From contig NW_023601754.1 in assembly GCF_014898055.3 (NCBI RefSeq), positions 53,127,013-53,191,012 on the forward strand: DNA of 64,000 bases. The letters run 5' to 3'. Shown here piece after piece: positions 60,405 through 64,000 of the stretch; the first letter of the stretch is position 1, and each line of letters opens with the position of its first letter. The stretch is from Talpa occidentalis. Lineage: Eukaryota > Chordata > Mammalia > Eulipotyphla > Talpidae. Under the pieces are notes generated by a model. It did not search any database, was not told where the DNA came from, and saw only the letters and a list, made by a program, of their open reading frames with translations. Position numbers and translations under genes: made by a program.

Positions 60405-60560
60405 GGCGCGGTGGGGAGCAGGCAACACTGAGAAGGCCTGTCTGGGCAGGTGACAGCCCAGCTGAGACCTGTGTGACCAGAGGGCACCCCAGGCCCCGAG
60501 GTGGCCGGCACGTGCAAAGGCCCTGTGGTGAGAGAGGCCTGGTCCGAGCCCCAAGCAGCC
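60405..60560 (-). repeat. L2 LINE remnant
   Basis: GGCAGGTGACAGCCCAGCTG, AGACCTGTGTGACCAGAGGG and CACGTGCAAAGGCCCTGTGG match antisense L2 words in order. Confidence 0.75.
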
Positions 60561-63500
60561 AGGCCAGCTGGAGCCTGCAGGGGGCAGAGGTGGGTGGTCC
60601 GGGCAGCTCCCGCAGGCCGGGCCTGGGCCTTGGCGTTTTCCCTGTGCGTGATCAGGGGCTGTGGCCTGAGAGCGGGTGCAGGAGCCCCCAGGAGGGGCGG
60701 CTCTGGCCCTTGACCACCCTGGGACGAGAAGCTGCTGCCCTCCACAGGCTGCCTGTGCCGCGCCTGACCTTAGCCCCCCGACGAGCTCCCTCAAGCAGAA
60801 AAAAGAGCCAGCACCCCCACTGCAGCCCCAGCTCCCCCCACGGCAGCTAGCAGCGGGGGGCAGGCCCGAGGTGCCGGACAGGGGGTGTTCCCTGGCTCTA
60901 GGGCCTTCCCAGGTCTCAGAAAACAGTTGGGCCTCCAAGAAATAAAGGGGAGACGACACCCCAGGAAACAGGTCAGGGAAAAGCCCACCCTGGCGGCGCT
61001 GAGGGCGCGGGAGGAGGCCGAGGCACTTCTGACTGGCCACGGGGAGGCCCTGTCGCAGCCCAGGGAGCCCCCGGAGGCGCGGGGCTGGCGCGTCCTGGCA
61101 GGACATGGGCAGGAGGGGACGAGGATGGGGGCTGTGGTCCAGCCGTCGGCTGGTCAGCGCGTGTCCCTCTCGGCTCACACATCGTAACAAGCGCACCCCA
61201 GGAGAGCGGGTGTCCCGGGGGAGCCGGGCGGGCAGTCGCAGCTACCGCAACTAGCTCCCCGACCTTCCTGCAAATCCCAAACGGGGGCCCCAGCAGAGGC
61301 TTCCTGGCGAAGTCAAATCAAAGTCCAAGATGTCAGCCGCGGGTCGGGAAAAGCCCAAGCGGGCCGCCCCCGGGGCTGGAGGACGTGGCCGGAGGACAGG
61401 CCGGGCAGGTGAGAACCGCCAACGGAGAGCCCGAAATTCTTGGCCTGAGTCCAGATTTTGCTTCTGGGGATCCCGTCCCCAGTGCAGAGGAAAGCTTACG
61501 CACCAAGCTGCTCACCCCGCGCTGCGGAGAAGCCAGAGCGGCGCGTCCCCCTCACCCCCCGCCGGCCTGGAGCTGGGTCTAGGTGAGCTGGGTTGGCGCC
61601 TCCCGCCCGCGGGCGCTCGCCGGGCCAGGGCACCTCCCCCCCTCTCCCCTCCCCCCATTCACTCAGCAGATAAACGCACTTGGAGGTCCCTCGTGGGCAG
61701 CGGGGACCAGGGTCCCACGGAGCCCGGGGTTCACCCCAGGGAAGGACACGATGGAGTCGGAGGGGACCCTCCCTACCCTGGGCGTGGGCAGGGCTGGGAA
61801 GGTGGACACGGGCTTTCCAGATGAAGGGGAGAGGGGAGACCCCCGAGTGTAGCCAGGGGTCCCCCTGGGTGGGCGCTTGCAGAGTAGGAGGTGAGGGCAG
61901 AGGCCCAGGCGAGGCGTGGGGAGCGTGGAGGGCCAAGGAGGCGGTGGCCAGATCAGATTGCTCCCCAGCGCCTCTCGGGAGCCAGCACCAGGGCTGCCAG
62001 CCCTCCTCTGCCCTCCGGCATTATGAGGGTCCACTCACCGTGACCGCGCCCCAGGCCAGAGGAAGCGGCCCCTCCCCTGGGGGCCTATCGGGGCCTCCAT
62101 CTCCCGGGCCCCTTCTGCAGCCGCATTCCTGGCCGGGGTGATCAGATAGACAGGGCCGGCCCCTTCCGGGTGCCACGGTCACTGCTTCTGGCCTGTCCAC
62201 CCCTGCCCCCACGGCTAGGAGAAGCCAAACATCCCGGGCCGACTCGAGTGCGGGCCCCATCCAGCCCTGGTCCAGGGGAGCAGCCACAGTTGGAGGGTCC
62301 GGGGGCCCGGGACAGGAGCCCCACCTCGCCACGGGATCACGTCCTGGGCACCTGGGCAGGGTGCCTGGCAGGGGGAGCAGAGGCGGTGCAGGCGCGCCGG
62401 GAGCCCTGCCCAGGGAGGCCCAGGGAGACCCAGGGCCGCCATCCACAGCTCGGGGGAGGGTCCTGGGCCACCCGGCGGGGTCAGCGGGAAAGGTGAAGTC
62501 AAGCACCCCACACGGCGGCTTCAGCTCCGGGGCGATGTCAACAGACGCGCGGGAGGCGTGAGAAGGCGCAGTCCCCGAGGGCCGGTGGCGTAGCTGAGCC
62601 TCGCCGGAGAGGAAGAGGAGAGGGGTGTGGACGGGGAGACGAGCCACGTCCCCAGCCCCTCCAGCAAGACGGCCGTGGCTGAGCTCGTGACCACGGAGCT
62701 GAAAATACCCCCCACTGGCTCCTTCCAGAACCCGGCCTCCCTGCATGTGGCGGCAGCTTCTCGGAAGAGGGGAGGGCCGTCTTGGAGGGCCCACTCCCAA
62801 TCACTTCCTCTGCTCTCCAGAGACAGATGCCCCCCCCAGGCTCGCGCGACCCCACGACCCACCCCCAGGCCTCCCGCCCCTCTCCTCCCGGGCAGCCCAC
62901 CTGGCCACCTCTCAGCATCTCCCGCATGCCGTGGGGTGCAGGCAGGCCCAGCAGGCCGGGGTGGAGCAGGTCAAGGACAAATTCAAAGCCTGAGCCCCAA
63001 GTTCCAGCTGCCAATTCAGACCCAGGGCCACTGGGTCACAGAGGGCACAGGACTGTCGGCCACCAGGGTTCAGAGACGCCACAGCGTGACCTAAAGTCTC
63101 AAAGCAAGTTTACTGGCCCCTCCCTCCCGGGAGGTGTCCCATTGCCCTGCCTGAAACACGGGGCCCAGCTGGCCCCACCAGCCGCCTTGCTAGCCCCTGG
63201 GCTGCTGGTCGGGTCCCCAGAGGCCCTGCATCTCACCCTGCCCAGGCCGCTCCCCACCCAGGCCCCAGCACTAGGTGGACCAGATGCCACCTTGGGGGGG
63301 TCAGTACCTCCCGGGTTGGGGCCCCCTGCTGGACTCCCGAGTCCCTCTCTGAGACCTCGCCATGCAGGGAACCCCTGGCTCCGAGTCTGCGCACAGAAGG
63401 GCGGCGCCCGAGGGACGGGGACGGGGCGCATCTCTGCCTCCCCCACCCTGGGGGACACGGTCTGCAGAAAGCCGAGTGACTCCCGGCCTTTGAAACAGGC

Positions 63501-64000
63501 GTCTCACCTAGGCTGCAGCGAGGCAGGAGGGCGGCTGTAAAATGCTCCTCAAACCATTGGGGCTGAAGGTTGGGGGGCGGGCGTTAGTGGCAAGGGCCAG
63601 AGCCGCAGGTGCCAGGTGGCAGGAGGCACACCTGAGCCATCTTGCGATCTGACGTCTTTGGAAAACGGCGTGACCTCGTCCGTCAAACTGGAGCTGGCCC
63701 GGCTTTATTGTCCGAATTCCTTTCTGTTTTTTTAAGTGTCCTCAGCTATTCCACGCATGCGATCGCGGAGGGGCAGGATGATTTAGAGGTGCAACCGTGC
63801 CGTTCATCTGGCGTCTGAAGTCGGGGGCTCTCTGCTGGGGCCATCTGTGGGGGCTGGGCTGAGGGGCTCCGGGCCTGGGGCGCTGCACCCACATCCCTGA
63901 GCAGCAGGCTCCCCCACGCGTGTGCTCCCGGGGAGACCGGGGTGGACTCTGTGGGTTTCACCAGGGAAGTCCAGCGTCTGTGCCACGGGGAAGCGCAGGC
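60561..64000. other. Intergenic GC-rich sequence, right edge
   Basis: Nothing coding is recognised. A short AT-richer block at 63650-63790 (GACGTCTTTGGAAAACGG, GGCTTTATTGTCCGAATTCC, TTTTTTTAAGTG) matches no repeat and could be regulatory. FGF4, expected further downstream by synteny, is not reached. Confidence 0.5.

Noticed and set aside
57770..64000. FGF4 or another FGF paralogue at the right edge
   Set aside because: I looked for FGF core words (GRYLAM, LYxS, NTYxS) on both strands and found them only in FGF3.

Overview
The window is mammalian nuclear DNA: GC-rich, mostly non-coding, and scattered with LINE, MIR, L2, tRNA-derived SINE and solo-LTR copies. Nothing in it looks bacterial or plasmid-borne. 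One protein-coding gene can be supported: FGF3 (INT-2), on the + strand. It has three coding exons (48880-49099, 50891-50994, 53031-53456), canonical GT/AG introns, a CpG island over exon 1 and an ATTAAA polyadenylation signal at 53728. The spliced reading frame encodes 249 residues.

Organism: six copies of one young SINE share a head reading like GGCCTCCCTGGTGGCGCA and an AAATAAATAAA tail. That head resembles the tRNA-derived SINE heads of Cetartiodactyla. I see no Bov-tA/BovB, cetacean CHR, carnivore Can-SINE, Alu or rodent B1/B2. A non-ruminant, non-cetacean cetartiodactyl (possibly a camelid) is my best guess, but this is inference.

Layout: 1-48200 is the long 5' flank of FGF3. By known synteny (CCND1-FGF19-FGF4-FGF3-ANO1) it lies on the ANO1 side. 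It holds ancient repeats (L1, L2, MIR), a nested repeat block (26.8-28.1 kb), a second repeat cluster (33.5-37.4 kb), a 472-bp solo LTR (39509-39980), a GGT-rich minisatellite (40.9-41.3 kb) and several AT-richer islands that could be conserved regulatory elements. FGF3 occupies about 48.4-53.75 kb. 53.8-64 kb is the 3' flank, on the FGF4 side; FGF4 itself is not in the window. This flank has AT-rich enhancer-like islands at 55.3-55.9 kb, L2/MIR copies and an old L1 3' end.

Functionally, the window is one developmental growth-factor gene in a large regulatory landscape. The candidate elements carry binding-site-like words for homeodomain, TCF/LEF, SOX, forkhead, GATA and TEAD factors. That fits FGF3's known roles in ear, hindbrain, pharynx and tail development, but conservation was not measured. 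Many long open frames exist only because GC-rich DNA has few stop codons, and they are not annotated. Other points of note: an upstream ORF overlapping the FGF3 start codon, a dispersed four-copy repeat I cannot classify, exact tandem duplications, and repeat copies that look shifted from A/T toward G/C.
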